Positions 36,159-46,116 are shown, counted from the first letter of the stretch. The stretch is DNA of 64,000 nucleotides from CAXBOO01 sp963977425 (GCA_963977425.1 CAXBOO010000003.1:124001-188000), one strand, 5' to 3'. The notes: generated by a model not told the origin, from the letters alone. Made by a program: numbers and translations.

Positions 36159-36173
36159 GTTACAAATGTAACA
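36158..36173. promoter_or_regulatory. Operator candidate overlapping the XRE gene start and -7 box
   Basis: TGTTAC and GTAACA are perfect complements around AAAT. The repeat spans the first base of the XRE start codon and most of its -7 element, the usual place for autorepression by a dimeric XRE protein. Confidence 0.5.
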
Positions 36174-36192
36174 AAGATTCGTTTTAAAACAA
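36163..36192 (-). promoter_or_regulatory. Promoter of the XRE regulator gene, near-leaderless
   Basis: On the minus strand TTG (36192-36190), a 19-base spacer and TACATTTG (36170-36163) match the Bacteroidota consensus in both boxes and spacing. The ATG lies only four bases beyond the -7 box, so the predicted transcript begins at or within a base or two of the start codon. Confidence 0.6.
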
Positions 36193-36493
36193 CTCACCAG
36201 TTATTTAGCTTGACTCTCTACATATACACTAAAACAACATGCAAAATCAATGTTGAATGAATGGTTCATGTACGATATCAATAAACTCTGTATATCAATA
36301 CTTTACGTCTAGTGTCAGAATATTATTTGGTGGTAATTTTAGTGAATTTTCACTTGAAACTTTCATTGGATCCTCATTTTTAACCAGAATATATTAATAA
36401 CCAAGATTTGACCTGTAAAATCAAAGATTTTGAGCATAAAAACTCATATTATACTCACAATATTATGGGCGGTAATAAAGCAGAAAATGAATC
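36193..36493. other. Intergenic stretch without recognised features
   Basis: This is the bulk of the 409-base gap between the XRE and oxygenase genes. It is AT-rich and carries stop codons in all frames at short intervals; only tiny open frames (for example 20 codons from 36250) are present. I see no RNA gene or repeat in it. Confidence 0.5.
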
Positions 36494-36526
36494 AAAAAAA
36501 ATACCACAATATTCTGATATTGTGGC
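36494..36526 (-). terminator. Terminator of the PhoH-oxygenase operon
   Basis: CCACAATAT and ATATTGTGG pair perfectly around TCTG. On the minus strand the stem is followed by TATTTTTTT, 43 bases after the oxygenase stop codon. Confidence 0.85.
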
Positions 36527-36567
36527 ATTTAAACAATTTATAGTTATTAATTACTTTAACTAATATT

Positions 36568-37515
36568 TTACTCTTTTATCAACCCAATTTCAACGAGGCG
36601 ATTGTATAGATATTTACCAGCAGTTATAGAATCGTATCGTTTTTCACCAGCTTTTTCAATACAAGCTTCCAATGGATCTAATGGCATGTCGGAAATTGGG
36701 TGCAAAAAGAAAGGAATACTAAATCTTGATTGTCCCCATTTTTCTTTTGGAGGATTTATAACTCTATGCGTTGTGCTTTTCAAAATACCATTGGTTAAAT
36801 TTTGAAGCATGTCGCCTACATTAACAACTATATGATCTTCTAAAACTGTAACCGATACCCATTCGTTTTGCTTGTTCAAAATTTGAAGACCGTCAGCTGA
36901 TGCTCCAATCAATAGCGTAATGAGGTTAATATCTTCATGTGCACCAGCGCGCACAGCATTTTTTGGTGCTTGTGTAATCGGAGGATAATGAATGGGTCTA
37001 AGAATGCTATTGCCTTTATTAACATAATCATTGAAAAATGATTCCTCTAAATTCAAGTGTAGGGCAATGGCTTGTAAAATTGACAATCCGCTATTTTCTA
37101 ATGCTTTGTAGCATTTTTCACCAACTACTCCAAAGTTGGGCAATTCTTCAACGACTATGTTTTCCGGGTAATTGAAAGCTTTGTTTTCTTCAAGAGTAAC
37201 ATATTGACCAAAATGCCAAAACTCTTTTAAATCACCGGCATTGCTGTCTTTAGCATGTTCTTTACCAAATGATGTATAGCCGCGTTGCCCTCCAGTTCCT
37301 GGAATTTCATACTGTTTTTTTACATGATCCTCCAAAGCAAAAAAATGCTTTACTTCTGTATACAATTCTTGGATCAAATCATCGGATAAGCCATGATTTT
37401 TAATAGCTGCAAAACCAACTGTTTCATATGCTTCTCCTAAAGATTGAATAAACTGATTTTTTTGCTGTTTGGTCCCTTTAGTAAAATGATGTAAATCGAG
37501 TGATGGTATATTCAT
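36568..37515 (-). CDS. 2-oxoglutarate/Fe(II) oxygenase, isopenicillin-N-synthase family
   Basis: 315 residues. The N-terminal DIOX_N region carries the phrase FAAIKNHGL, and the core keeps the Fe(II) facial triad: His and Asp of RAGAHEDINLITLL (about 213 and 215), the distal His of LKSTTHRVINPP (about 270), and the 2OG/substrate-binding RxS in SRFSIPFFLHP. The family includes plant dioxygenases and bacterial 2OG oxygenases; the substrate is not predictable. It is encoded 2 bases after the PhoH/PIN gene and ends with a terminator at 36494-36526, so it is the second gene of a two-gene operon. Penicillin synthesis itself is unlikely. Confidence 0.87.
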   Translation of the reverse strand: MNIPSLDLHHFTKGTKQQKNQFIQSLGEAYETVGFAAIKNHGLSDDLIQELYTEVKHFFALEDHVKKQYEIPGTGGQRGYTSFGKEHAKDSNAGDLKEFWHFGQYVTLEENKAFNYPENIVVEELPNFGVVGEKCYKALENSGLSILQAIALHLNLEESFFNDYVNKGNSILRPIHYPPITQAPKNAVRAGAHEDINLITLLIGASADGLQILNKQNEWVSVTVLEDHIVVNVGDMLQNLTNGILKSTTHRVINPPKEKWGQSRFSIPFFLHPISDMPLDPLEACIEKAGEKRYDSITAGKYLYNRLVEIGLIKE

Positions 37516-37517
37516 GC

Positions 37518-38858
37518 TTACAATAATTCGTTCGCCAAGTTAGCCAATTCACTTCTTTCACCTTTCTGAAGAGTGATGTGTGCGTATATCGACTGACCTT
37601 TCATTCTATCGACCAAATAGGACAAGCCATTGCTATGCTCGTCAAGATATGGCGTATCAATTTGTCTAACATCGCCTGTAAAAATGAGTTTGGTATTTTC
37701 TCCGGCTCTGGTAACAATAGTTTTAACCTCGTGCGGTGTAAGATTTTGAGCTTCATCTATTATGAAAAACGCATCCGAAATACTTCTACCTCTAATAAAA
37801 GCTAGAGGTGTAACCATTATTCTGCCTTCGTTTTGTAAATCGACAATTTGCTGGTATTTTTTCTCTGTATCTCGAAATTGATTTTTGATGAAGGTAAGAT
37901 TGTCCCAAAGAGGAGCCATATATGGATTCACTTTTTCTGTAGCATTGCCAGGTAAAAAACCAATTTCTTTATTGCTCAATGGAACGATGGGGCGGGCTAA
38001 TATTATTTGATTGTATTTGTTCTTTTGTTCTAAAGCACTAGCCAAAGCCAAGAGTGTTTTCCCTGTACCAGCAACTCCTGTAAGCGTTATAAGTTTAACA
38101 TCAGGATTCATCAAAGCGTGTAAGGCGAATGTTTGCTCGGCATTTCTAGGTTTTATTCCATATACAAATTGTTTTTCAACACGTTCTATATTTTCATTTT
38201 GGGCATTGTAATAAGCTAATAATGAGGCTGCTCCGCTTTTGACAATGTAAAAATGATTATTGATAGGTTCTTCGCCAAGAATATCGACATCTTCTGTCGT
38301 CTTGTGTTTAAACACATCCTTTAATGCTTCAGGATCAGCATTCTCCACCGTTTTAATACCATGGTACAAATCATCAACATTATTGATTTTACCTGTCTGA
38401 TAATCATCTGCTTGCAAGCCAATAGCCTTGGCTTTAAGACGCAAATTAATGTCCTTGGTAACCAATACAACTGTATTTTCAGGGTGCTCTTCTTTTATAC
38501 GAAGAGCAGCATTCAATATTTTATGATCGTTCTTTCCAAAACCAATGATTTTTTCAGCATCGGCACCTTCTCTCGGAACTTGATCAAAAATGATTTTGAA
38601 TTTTGAATCTTTCTCTGGATCGAGTGGTATCCAATCGTTCAATGTATTGGTTTCAGACATTTTGTCCAATATCCTTGTGAATTCTCGTGCTTCGTAGTTT
38701 TTACTTTCATGCCCTCGCTTAAAGTTGTCCAACTCTTCGAGTACAACTATTGGGACGGCTACATGGTGTTCCTCAAAGTTTCTAATACTTTTGTGGTCGT
38801 GTAGAATAACGGAGGTATCTAAAACAAAAATTTTAGACGCTTTATTAAGATTGCCCAT
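37518..38858 (-). CDS. PIN-PhoH fusion ATPase (YlaK-type)
   Basis: 446 residues. An N-terminal PIN nuclease domain (about 8-150) shows FVLDTSVILHD and EELDNFKRG with acidic residues for metal binding; a PhoH-type P-loop ATPase follows, with GVAGTGKTLLALA (about 259-271), FFIIDEAQNLTPHEVKTIVTRAGE and a QIDTPYLDEH region. Such fusions are RNA-linked ATPase/nuclease proteins of unclear biological role. Its start lies divergent to the aspartokinase gene, about 130 bases away; it is first of a pair with the oxygenase gene (2-base gap). Confidence 0.94.
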   Translation of the reverse strand: MGNLNKASKIFVLDTSVILHDHKSIRNFEEHHVAVPIVVLEELDNFKRGHESKNYEAREFTRILDKMSETNTLNDWIPLDPEKDSKFKIIFDQVPREGADAEKIIGFGKNDHKILNAALRIKEEHPENTVVLVTKDINLRLKAKAIGLQADDYQTGKINNVDDLYHGIKTVENADPEALKDVFKHKTTEDVDILGEEPINNHFYIVKSGAASLLAYYNAQNENIERVEKQFVYGIKPRNAEQTFALHALMNPDVKLITLTGVAGTGKTLLALASALEQKNKYNQIILARPIVPLSNKEIGFLPGNATEKVNPYMAPLWDNLTFIKNQFRDTEKKYQQIVDLQNEGRIMVTPLAFIRGRSISDAFFIIDEAQNLTPHEVKTIVTRAGENTKLIFTGDVRQIDTPYLDEHSNGLSYLVDRMKGQSIYAHITLQKGERSELANLANELL

Positions 38859-38990
38859 AGCTTTTTTCTTAAAGCTACAGGATTACACACTTGAAATATC
38901 GAATAGCGACAAGAGAAATTAACTTTTGAGTCGTTGAAAACTTTGAAAACAAGATCATTACTACATTTAGAAGTGGTTTTACAGAATGTT

Positions 38991-40298
38991 ATGAGAGTAT
39001 TAAAATTTGGAGGGACTTCAGTAGGAAGCGTTGAAAACATCAAAGCTGTTTTGGATATAGTTCAAAACACACCAGGCAAAAAAATCGTTGTTCTATCAGC
39101 GATGAGTGGCACCACAAACACGTTACAAGAAATTGCTGACTACCTTTTAAAATACAATTTAGAAGCGGCTCAAGAAATGTTTGCCAAGCTACTTACTAAA
39201 TACTTGAACGTTGCCAATGAATTATGTGGCGAAAACGAAACGGTTCAAAATACCATACGTTCTTTATTTGATGAGTACAAACCCATTTTGCGGTCTAAAC
39301 TAAATGTTGCCAACGAAAAACGTTTGATGTCTTTAGGTGAAATCGTAACCACCAATATGATAGCTCATTACTGTCATTTAAATGGAATAAAAATGCAATT
39401 ATTGTCGGCTTTGGACTTCATGCGTATTGACGTAAATGGCGAGCCTAATAATCATGAAATTTCTGAGAAATTGGCATTGAATTTGGCTACATACCCAAAT
39501 CACGATACATTCATTACTCAAGGTTTTATTTGCCGCAATGCCAAAGGCGATATTGACAACTTGGACAGAGGGGGAAGCGATTACTCTGCATCAATAATTG
39601 GAGCCATGGTAGATGCCGAAGACATTCAAATTTGGACCGACATTGATGGCATGCACAACAACGATCCTCGTTTTGTAAAAAACACTTTTCCTGTAAAACA
39701 ATTATCCTACGACGAAGCCGCCGAGTTGGCTTATTTCGGAGCAAAAATATTGCACCCAAGTAGTGTGTTACCAGCACGCTTAAAAGGTATACCGGTGTAT
39801 TTAAAAAACACCATGAAACCGGAAGCGTATGGCACTTTAATTTCTAGTAAAACAGAACCTTTTACGGTGAAATCAATCGCTGCTAAAAAAGGTATTACGG
39901 CCATCAATATTAAATCTGGTAGAATGTTAATGGCATACGGTTTTGTGCGTTCAGTATTCGAAGTTTTTGAGCGTTATAAAACACCGGTAGATCTTATTAC
40001 AACGTCTGAAGTTGCTATAAGTGTAACCATTGATAATGAGAAGAATTTAGAAAATATAGTTTCTGATTTACGTGGATTGGGTGTAGTGAAAACCACCTCA
40101 AACCAAAGCATAATAAGCATTGTTGGTGATAGAATAGGTGAGAATAAAGGAATGGCGATCAATATTTTTAAAGCCTTAGAAAGTGTGAGCATCAACATGA
40201 TTTCTTTCGGAGGAAGTCAGCACAACGTGAGCATATTAGTTGACGAAGACGACAGAATTGCTTGTTTAAATGCACTTAATAACACGTTGTTCCAATGA
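38991..40298 (+). CDS. lysC: Aspartate kinase, monofunctional
   Basis: 435 residues from the ATG at 38991 (MRVLKFGGTSVGS); a TTG 19 codons upstream is unneeded. It phosphorylates aspartate, the first step toward lysine, threonine and methionine. The kinase signature KFGGTSVG (about 4-11), the substrate region DRGGSDYSAS and WTDIDGMHNNDP are clear, and two ACT domains (about 300-435) should give feedback control. No homoserine dehydrogenase domain is fused. The stop overlaps the lysA start as ATGA, so it forms an operon with lysA for the diaminopimelate branch. Confidence 0.93.
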   Translation: MRVLKFGGTSVGSVENIKAVLDIVQNTPGKKIVVLSAMSGTTNTLQEIADYLLKYNLEAAQEMFAKLLTKYLNVANELCGENETVQNTIRSLFDEYKPILRSKLNVANEKRLMSLGEIVTTNMIAHYCHLNGIKMQLLSALDFMRIDVNGEPNNHEISEKLALNLATYPNHDTFITQGFICRNAKGDIDNLDRGGSDYSASIIGAMVDAEDIQIWTDIDGMHNNDPRFVKNTFPVKQLSYDEAAELAYFGAKILHPSSVLPARLKGIPVYLKNTMKPEAYGTLISSKTEPFTVKSIAAKKGITAINIKSGRMLMAYGFVRSVFEVFERYKTPVDLITTSEVAISVTIDNEKNLENIVSDLRGLGVVKTTSNQSIISIVGDRIGENKGMAINIFKALESVSINMISFGGSQHNVSILVDEDDRIACLNALNNTLFQ

Positions 40299-41443
40299 AT
40301 TTAGAGTTGATAAAAAGTCGTTCAAAAGAGTGTGTTACTCCTTTCTACGTGTACGATTTGGACGTTTTGAGCAAAGGAATAGCTGCATGTTTAAAAAGCA
40401 AGCCTAACAATTACCACATACATTATGCAATAAAAGCCAATACACAAAGTAAGGTTCTTAATATTTTGAGTTCGCAAAATTTTGGAGCAGATTGTGTTAG
40501 TTATAATGAAGTAAATCATGCCTTACAAAACGGTTTCAAACCCGAAAGCGTCGTATTTGCTGGTGTCGGAAAAACCGATCATGAAATTGTAATGGCTATT
40601 CGCGATAACATTTACTGTTTTAATGTAGAATCGTTACAAGAAATAAGTGTTATAAATGCCCTTGCCGAAAAAGAAGGGAAGTGTGTCAATATTGCTTTAC
40701 GACTGAACCCCAATGTAAAAGCAAATACACACAAATACATTACCACCGGACTAGACCAAAATAAATTTGGAATAGACAGCAAAGATTTTGATGCGGCTAT
40801 AGACATTATCAAATCATCAAAAAACATTTCCTTCGAGGGCATACATTTCCATATTGGGTCTCAAATTACAGACTTAGATAACTTCAAACAGCTTTGTCTT
40901 AGAGCCAATCAGTTGTTCGAATATTTTGAACATCGTGGACTGCGTTGTAAAACCGTTAATGTAGGCGGTGGATTGGGCATAGATTACGAAAACCCAATTG
41001 AAAACCCTTATCCAAATTTCGAAGCCTTTTTTGGAGTTTATCAGCAGTTTTTAGAGTTACCAGAAGATGTTGAAGTGCATTTTGAATTGGGGAGAGCGCT
41101 TGTTGGCAATTGCGGAGCCGTTATAACGGATGTATTGTACGAGAAAAACAATGGTGGCGCTGACTTTCTGATTGTAGATGCAGGAATGACAGAATTGATG
41201 AGGCCAGCTTTGTACAATGCATATCACAAAATCGAAAAACTTTCTAGCAACGAGAACTTAGAATTGAAAACGTATACGATAGCTGGACCAATTTGTGAAA
41301 GCAGCGATGTATTTGCAAAAGAATGTTCGCTACCTGAAAGCAAAAGAGGCGATAAGCTCATTATACTTTCAGCAGGGGCTTACGGTGAAGTTATGCGCAG
41401 TCAATACAATTTACGAGAAGCCAACAAAGCCTTATTTATATAA
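40295..41443 (+). CDS. lysA: Diaminopimelate decarboxylase
   Basis: 382 residues. The PLP-binding Lys47 in HYAIKANTQ sits in an alanine-racemase-like barrel, with HFHIGSQITD, the phosphate loop GGGLGIDY, and the C-terminal set GPICESSDV for dimer-shared substrate binding. LysA decarboxylates meso-DAP to L-lysine; meso-DAP also feeds peptidoglycan. Its ATG overlaps the lysC stop by four bases (ATGA), implying coupling. It converges with the GyrI-like gene after 11 bases. Confidence 0.94.
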   Translation: MNLELIKSRSKECVTPFYVYDLDVLSKGIAACLKSKPNNYHIHYAIKANTQSKVLNILSSQNFGADCVSYNEVNHALQNGFKPESVVFAGVGKTDHEIVMAIRDNIYCFNVESLQEISVINALAEKEGKCVNIALRLNPNVKANTHKYITTGLDQNKFGIDSKDFDAAIDIIKSSKNISFEGIHFHIGSQITDLDNFKQLCLRANQLFEYFEHRGLRCKTVNVGGGLGIDYENPIENPYPNFEAFFGVYQQFLELPEDVEVHFELGRALVGNCGAVITDVLYEKNNGGADFLIVDAGMTELMRPALYNAYHKIEKLSSNENLELKTYTIAGPICESSDVFAKECSLPESKRGDKLIILSAGAYGEVMRSQYNLREANKALFI

Positions 41444-41454
41444 ATATTGATGAT

Positions 41455-41943
41455 TCAATAAACGTGGTTTTCAAAAACAATTGGAATCCAGATGTCTTCT
41501 TTAGAATTGGGGTCGCGACCTAAATAGTTTTCACCTAAAAGTTCGAAATGAGGACGTTTATCGACACTGAAATTGGCAAACGGAATAATGTCTTTAAAGA
41601 TTCTGCTGTACGTTTTTTTGACTTCGTACGATGGTCCGCAATGCTCTTCAACTAAGTACATTCCACCTTCAAACATCAATACATCCATGTTTTCGGGCAC
41701 ATCTTCTAATGATTCTACTTCTACACAAGCCCATTTGGTAAAGACAGTGTGTTCGGTAAAGTTATAGAATGTAACATCGTCAGTAAACACCTGAAGACTG
41801 AACAATTCTTTACCAACTACGTTCTTAATGTGCTTTTTGTTGGACATAAATGCATGCCATAAATCAAACGTAGTGTCATCAACTATGGACATATCATCGT
41901 TCATACCAACCAAAATTTTTGGTTTTAAATTGACTATCTGCAT
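41455..41943 (-). CDS. Stand-alone GyrI-like effector-binding domain protein
   Basis: 162 residues. The features MSIVDDTTFDLWHAFM, then KWACVEVESLEDVPENMDVLMFEGGMY and a C-terminal FELLGENYLGRDPNSKEDIWIP, match the GyrI-like/AraC-type ligand-binding fold without a DNA-binding domain. Such proteins bind amphipathic small molecules or, in SbmC, inhibit gyrase. It lies one base from the end of the prolyl-oligopeptidase gene's partner position (same strand, start at 41943, upstream stop at 41945), so co-transcription is likely. Ligand unknown. Confidence 0.8.
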   Translation of the reverse strand: MQIVNLKPKILVGMNDDMSIVDDTTFDLWHAFMSNKKHIKNVVGKELFSLQVFTDDVTFYNFTEHTVFTKWACVEVESLEDVPENMDVLMFEGGMYLVEEHCGPSYEVKKTYSRIFKDIIPFANFSVDKRPHFELLGENYLGRDPNSKEDIWIPIVFENHVY

Positions 41944-41944
41944 T

Positions 41945-44041
41945 TTACATTCCTAAATGATGGTAAACAAACGCCCATTGGTCAGCAAACTCTCTTATCT
42001 GCAAGTTGATCGGTTTCCCTGCTCCATGGCCACCACCACTTTCTACACGCAATAAAATAGGAGCAGAGCCTTGTTGTTTTGCTTGAAGTTCAGCTGCAAA
42101 TTTGAAACTATGCGCTGGCACAACTCTATCGTCATGATCGCCAGTAATGATCATTGTAGCAGGGTAGTCAATCTCTTTCACATTATGCAACGGACTGTAA
42201 CCTTTTAAATAGCTGTACATTTCTTTAGAATCGTCCGAACGGCCATAATCTCCAGCCCAAGCCCAACCGATGGTGAAATTTTGATAGCGCAACATATCCA
42301 AAACACCTACTTTAGGCAAAGCAACTTTCATTAAATCAGGCCTTTGTGTCAAGACAGCACCCGCCAATAATCCACCATTACTGCGACCGTGAATGGCTAG
42401 TTTGTTTGAACTGGTCCAGCCTTCTTTAATTAAGAATTCTGCTGCACCAATAAAGTCATCAAATACATTTTGTTTTTTAAGTTTTGTTCCCGCTTCGTGC
42501 CAAGGTTCTCCAAATTCACTACCGCCTCTAATATTGGCTACACAGTAAATACCACCAGCCTCTAAGAAGGGAATTCTATCAATTTTAAAATGTGGTGCAA
42601 TGGAGATATTAAACCCACCGTATGCGTATAAAAAACAAGGTGTATCGTCAGATTTTACTAAGCCTTTTTTGCGTGTTATAAAAAGCGGTATCGTTGTTCC
42701 GTCTTTGCTTTTGTAGCTGGTTTGAATCGTTTCAAAATCTTCAGATTTATATGGTAAACTGCTCTTAAAAAAGACTTCTGTAGCATTGGTTTCAGCATCG
42801 TAAGAGAACACTGTAGTGGGGGTGTAATAATTCTCAAATTTGAAATAAAATTGATTGGTAGATTCTGAACTAGAAATTGAAGAAACGGTTCCTTTAGATT
42901 TTAGCTTAATAGGTGTTACTGCCATATCATCCAACTGGATTTTATACAATTTAGAAATCACCGAATCCAAGTATTTCACAATCATGAAGTCTTTTCCAAG
43001 TGCAACAGATTGTAGTGGTTGTTTTTTCTCTTTTACGACATCTTCCCAAAGGTTGTTTTTAACATTGTAGGCTACAATTTTGTTGTTATCTGCATCCGAA
43101 TTTGTTACGAAATAAAGTAGGTTTTTATGTTTGCCAACATAATTATAGTCCTTATCGAATGTGGATACTAAGGTTTTCCAGTTTCCATTCTTACCTTTTT
43201 TCAATTTCAAATTGTTTCCACTCGTCGACTCTGAAGCAGATAAAAGATAAAATTCTCCTTGATTTATGCTTTTTGAACCATGTGTACGCTGAGGGTTTTC
43301 TTTGTCTTCCCAAATCAGTTCATCGTCTTGTTGAGAAGTGCCAACTTGATGATGATATACTTGATGGAACGTATTCTTTTGTGAAAACTCACTTCCTTCT
43401 TTAGGTGCTGGATAGCGCGAATACAAGAATCCTTTTTTAGTCCAAGAAATACCACTAAACTTCACCCATTTTACACTGTCTTCTAACTGTTTGCCTTCAT
43501 CATCGAAAAGATAAATACTGTTCCAATCCGATCCTGATTTTGCGATTGCAATAGCCAAGTATTTACCCGATTTAGAAAACGAATAATTGTTGGCTGATGA
43601 CAAACCCGAAGGATCCCATATGCTAGGATTGAATATTGTAGGGTCGTTGTAACCATCTATGAATTTCTTCAAAACAGGTTGATTCATACTACCATCATTG
43701 AATGTGTAATAGTAATTTCCCCCAGCATAAAATGGAGCAGAAAAAGTAGAACTCGCCCACAATTCACTCAATCGATTGGTAATGGTTTTATGCGACGACA
43801 AAGTATCTAAATAATTGCGTGTCAAACTGTTTTGAACTTTTGTCCATTCAATTGTTTCCTCAGAAAAATCATCCTCTAACCATGCATAAGGATCTGCAAG
43901 AGTGTCACCAAAATAGACATGCGTAGTATCGCACTTTTTGGTGTTTGGGTAATTTATGGCATTTGACGTATTTGATTCATTGCAAGACATTAACAAACCA
44001 AGGGTTGCTGATGCTAATCCAATTTTCGCGAGACAATTCAT
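41945..44041 (-). CDS. Prolyl-oligopeptidase-family (S9A) lipoprotein
   Basis: 698 residues. A lipoprotein signal (lipobox LLMSC, Cys20) suggests membrane anchoring. A seven-bladed propeller (about 70-420) precedes an alpha/beta-hydrolase domain with the nucleophile in HGRSNGG, then the acid in ITGDHDDRV and the catalytic His in ESGGGHGAGKP. Members cut short peptides after proline. The sequence starts ADPYAWLEDDFSEET, as in typical prolyl oligopeptidases. It overlaps functionally with the oligopeptidase B gene at 51995, but the two share only the fold. It forms a unit with the GyrI-like gene downstream. Confidence 0.92.
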   Translation of the reverse strand: MNCLAKIGLASATLGLLMSCNESNTSNAINYPNTKKCDTTHVYFGDTLADPYAWLEDDFSEETIEWTKVQNSLTRNYLDTLSSHKTITNRLSELWASSTFSAPFYAGGNYYYTFNDGSMNQPVLKKFIDGYNDPTIFNPSIWDPSGLSSANNYSFSKSGKYLAIAIAKSGSDWNSIYLFDDEGKQLEDSVKWVKFSGISWTKKGFLYSRYPAPKEGSEFSQKNTFHQVYHHQVGTSQQDDELIWEDKENPQRTHGSKSINQGEFYLLSASESTSGNNLKLKKGKNGNWKTLVSTFDKDYNYVGKHKNLLYFVTNSDADNNKIVAYNVKNNLWEDVVKEKKQPLQSVALGKDFMIVKYLDSVISKLYKIQLDDMAVTPIKLKSKGTVSSISSSESTNQFYFKFENYYTPTTVFSYDAETNATEVFFKSSLPYKSEDFETIQTSYKSKDGTTIPLFITRKKGLVKSDDTPCFLYAYGGFNISIAPHFKIDRIPFLEAGGIYCVANIRGGSEFGEPWHEAGTKLKKQNVFDDFIGAAEFLIKEGWTSSNKLAIHGRSNGGLLAGAVLTQRPDLMKVALPKVGVLDMLRYQNFTIGWAWAGDYGRSDDSKEMYSYLKGYSPLHNVKEIDYPATMIITGDHDDRVVPAHSFKFAAELQAKQQGSAPILLRVESGGGHGAGKPINLQIREFADQWAFVYHHLGM

Positions 44042-44140
44042 ACTTGAAAAATAGTTTTTATTCGTGAAACATCTAAGCTCTTGTTCTGATTAAACAAGGC
44101 TACAATGGTATTATTACAGAGTTAAAACAATGTTAAGTAT

Positions 44141-44148
44141 TACATTTG
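44141..44148 (+). promoter_or_regulatory. Candidate -7 promoter element of the sulfatase-family gene
   Basis: TACATTTG matches TAnnTTTG exactly, 18 bases before the ATG at 44167. The -33 region has no clear TTG. Confidence 0.45.
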
Positions 44149-44166
44149 CGCCCTTATTCATATTTC

Positions 44167-46116
44167 ATGAAGTCAACAAAGCCACGTCCTTTACTATATA
44201 TACTTGCATATTATGGGCTAGTTCTTGCCTTTTTCACTTTGTGTAGAACGGTGCTTTTGCTTCAAAACATCAGCAATTTCAAACCTTTAGAGAAAGCTTT
44301 CATTCCCAAAATATATTGGTTAGGATCCATTTTCGATTCGGTAATGATTAGCTATGTCATCTTATTGCCCTTTTTGCTGCTTACTTTTTTGCGGTTTATT
44401 TCGGGTAAATACTCTAAAGGTGTTCGTCGCTTTTTAACCATTTATCTAAGCACTGCATTGGTACTCTATTTCATGTTCAGTATGGTAGATATAGGATATT
44501 TCGACTTTTATGGTACTCGATTGAATTCGGGTGTTTTTTCGTGGATGGGAAGCCCATTATTGATTGTAAAAACATTGGTAACCGATTATCATTACTGGAT
44601 TTACATCATACTTACCATATTGGCTGTTTGGGGAATATCGAAGGCTATTTCTAAACTTGGCCATTGTTTTTTAGAAGGCACAACAAATCCTCGCTTTAAG
44701 ATAAAGTACGCTGTCTCTACAGTACTATTTGCACTTGTTTTGTTTGCAGGCCTTAGAGGTAGTTTGGATTTCGAAAACCGTCCATTAGAACCTAAAGCAG
44801 CTTTGTTTTCGCCCTATGCTTTAGTGAATAATATTACCATCAATGGGGTTTTTAATTTGGTACACAACCTAAGCAATCGTGATATCGATTTTTTATCAAA
44901 CGATGAAGCACTTTCTTTATCCGCTAGCTATTTAGGTTTTGAACCAACCAATAGAAATTATCCTCTTGCACACTTTCAAAGTGGAGTAGATTCTGTGCGA
45001 AAGAAAAATGTTGTATTGGTAATTATGGAAAGCATGAGTGCTGATCAAACCGGACTTTATGGAAACAACAAAGGATTGACTCCTTTTCTGGATAGCTTGG
45101 CAAGAAATAGTATTTGCTTTCCTAATATCTATACTTCTGGTGTGCATACCCATAACGGATTGTATTCAACACTTTATAGTCACCCAGCTATACTCGACCG
45201 TGTTGGTATACGTGAAGGGGCATTGGCCAATTTATCGTACTACGGCATGCCACACATCTTCAAAGAAAAAGGGTACAGCAATACTTTTTTGATAACAGGA
45301 GATGGCAATTTTGATAGCATGATTGGTTTTTTTCCTGAAAATGGATTTGACAAATTCGTTAGTCAAGATGATTTCCCTAAGTCCGATCGAACAAGTTCAT
45401 GGGGGGTGTCCGATCATGTATTATTCAACAAGACCATGCACTTAATGGATTCGGTACACGCTACTAACACTCCATTTTTCATGAGCTACATGACCATAAG
45501 CACCCATACTCCATGGACATTGCCTAAAGATGACAGAATACCATCTCTTAAGGGAGAAAACATGGAAGACCGTAGCTATGCTTATGCCGATTGGTCTATT
45601 AAACAATTCTTAGAACAGGCTAAATTAAAACCTTGGTACAACAACACAGTTTTCGCATTCGTAGCAGATCATGGTCAGCGATTCAATATTGTTTACGATA
45701 TGCCTTTAGCTTATCATCACACGCCCTTCATAATTTTCGACCCTTCGGTTGATACCGTATCTTGGAACAATAAAATTGGTCTTCAAATAGATGTTTTCCC
45801 TACGCTTATGAGCTATTTAGGTTTCGAATTTGAGAACAATACTCTTGGAACAGATTTGTTTAACCACACAAGGCCTTACGCATATTTTAGTGCTGATGAT
45901 AAAATAGGGGTGTTGGATAGCGTACACTTTTATGTTGAAAACATCAATGGACACCAAGCATTGTACCGTTACAAGGAAAAATCAGTAGAAAACGAATTGA
46001 CCTTGTATCCTGAAAAGGTCAAAGACATGCAGCGTTATGCATATTCCATGCTACAAAGCAGCATTTACACGGTAGAAAATAGAATGGTTGGAAAACCTGA
46101 AGTCAATCTACAATAG
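44167..46116 (+). CDS. LTA-synthase-family sulfatase (membrane phosphoglycerol-transferase-like)
   Basis: 649 residues from the ATG at 44167 (MKSTKPRPLLYILAYYG); the TTG upstream lies inside the promoter element. Five N-terminal membrane helices precede an extracellular sulfatase-fold domain (about 270-620) with VVLVIMESMSADQTGLYG, a candidate catalytic Thr in SGVHTHNGLYST, HTPWTLP and VADHGQR. The family transfers phosphoglycerol or phosphoethanolamine to envelope polymers or lipids. In a Gram-negative Bacteroidota the substrate is unclear. The 3' end overlaps the convergent cyclophilin gene by 14 bases. Confidence 0.88.
   Translation: MKSTKPRPLLYILAYYGLVLAFFTLCRTVLLLQNISNFKPLEKAFIPKIYWLGSIFDSVMISYVILLPFLLLTFLRFISGKYSKGVRRFLTIYLSTALVLYFMFSMVDIGYFDFYGTRLNSGVFSWMGSPLLIVKTLVTDYHYWIYIILTILAVWGISKAISKLGHCFLEGTTNPRFKIKYAVSTVLFALVLFAGLRGSLDFENRPLEPKAALFSPYALVNNITINGVFNLVHNLSNRDIDFLSNDEALSLSASYLGFEPTNRNYPLAHFQSGVDSVRKKNVVLVIMESMSADQTGLYGNNKGLTPFLDSLARNSICFPNIYTSGVHTHNGLYSTLYSHPAILDRVGIREGALANLSYYGMPHIFKEKGYSNTFLITGDGNFDSMIGFFPENGFDKFVSQDDFPKSDRTSSWGVSDHVLFNKTMHLMDSVHATNTPFFMSYMTISTHTPWTLPKDDRIPSLKGENMEDRSYAYADWSIKQFLEQAKLKPWYNNTVFAFVADHGQRFNIVYDMPLAYHHTPFIIFDPSVDTVSWNNKIGLQIDVFPTLMSYLGFEFENNTLGTDLFNHTRPYAYFSADDKIGVLDSVHFYVENINGHQALYRYKEKSVENELTLYPEKVKDMQRYAYSMLQSSIYTVENRMVGKPEVNLQ

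Noticed and set aside
41446..41461. Terminator between lysA and the GyrI-like gene
   Set aside because: TATTGA/TCAATA pairs but is short, AT-only in the outer pairs, and has no T run on either strand.
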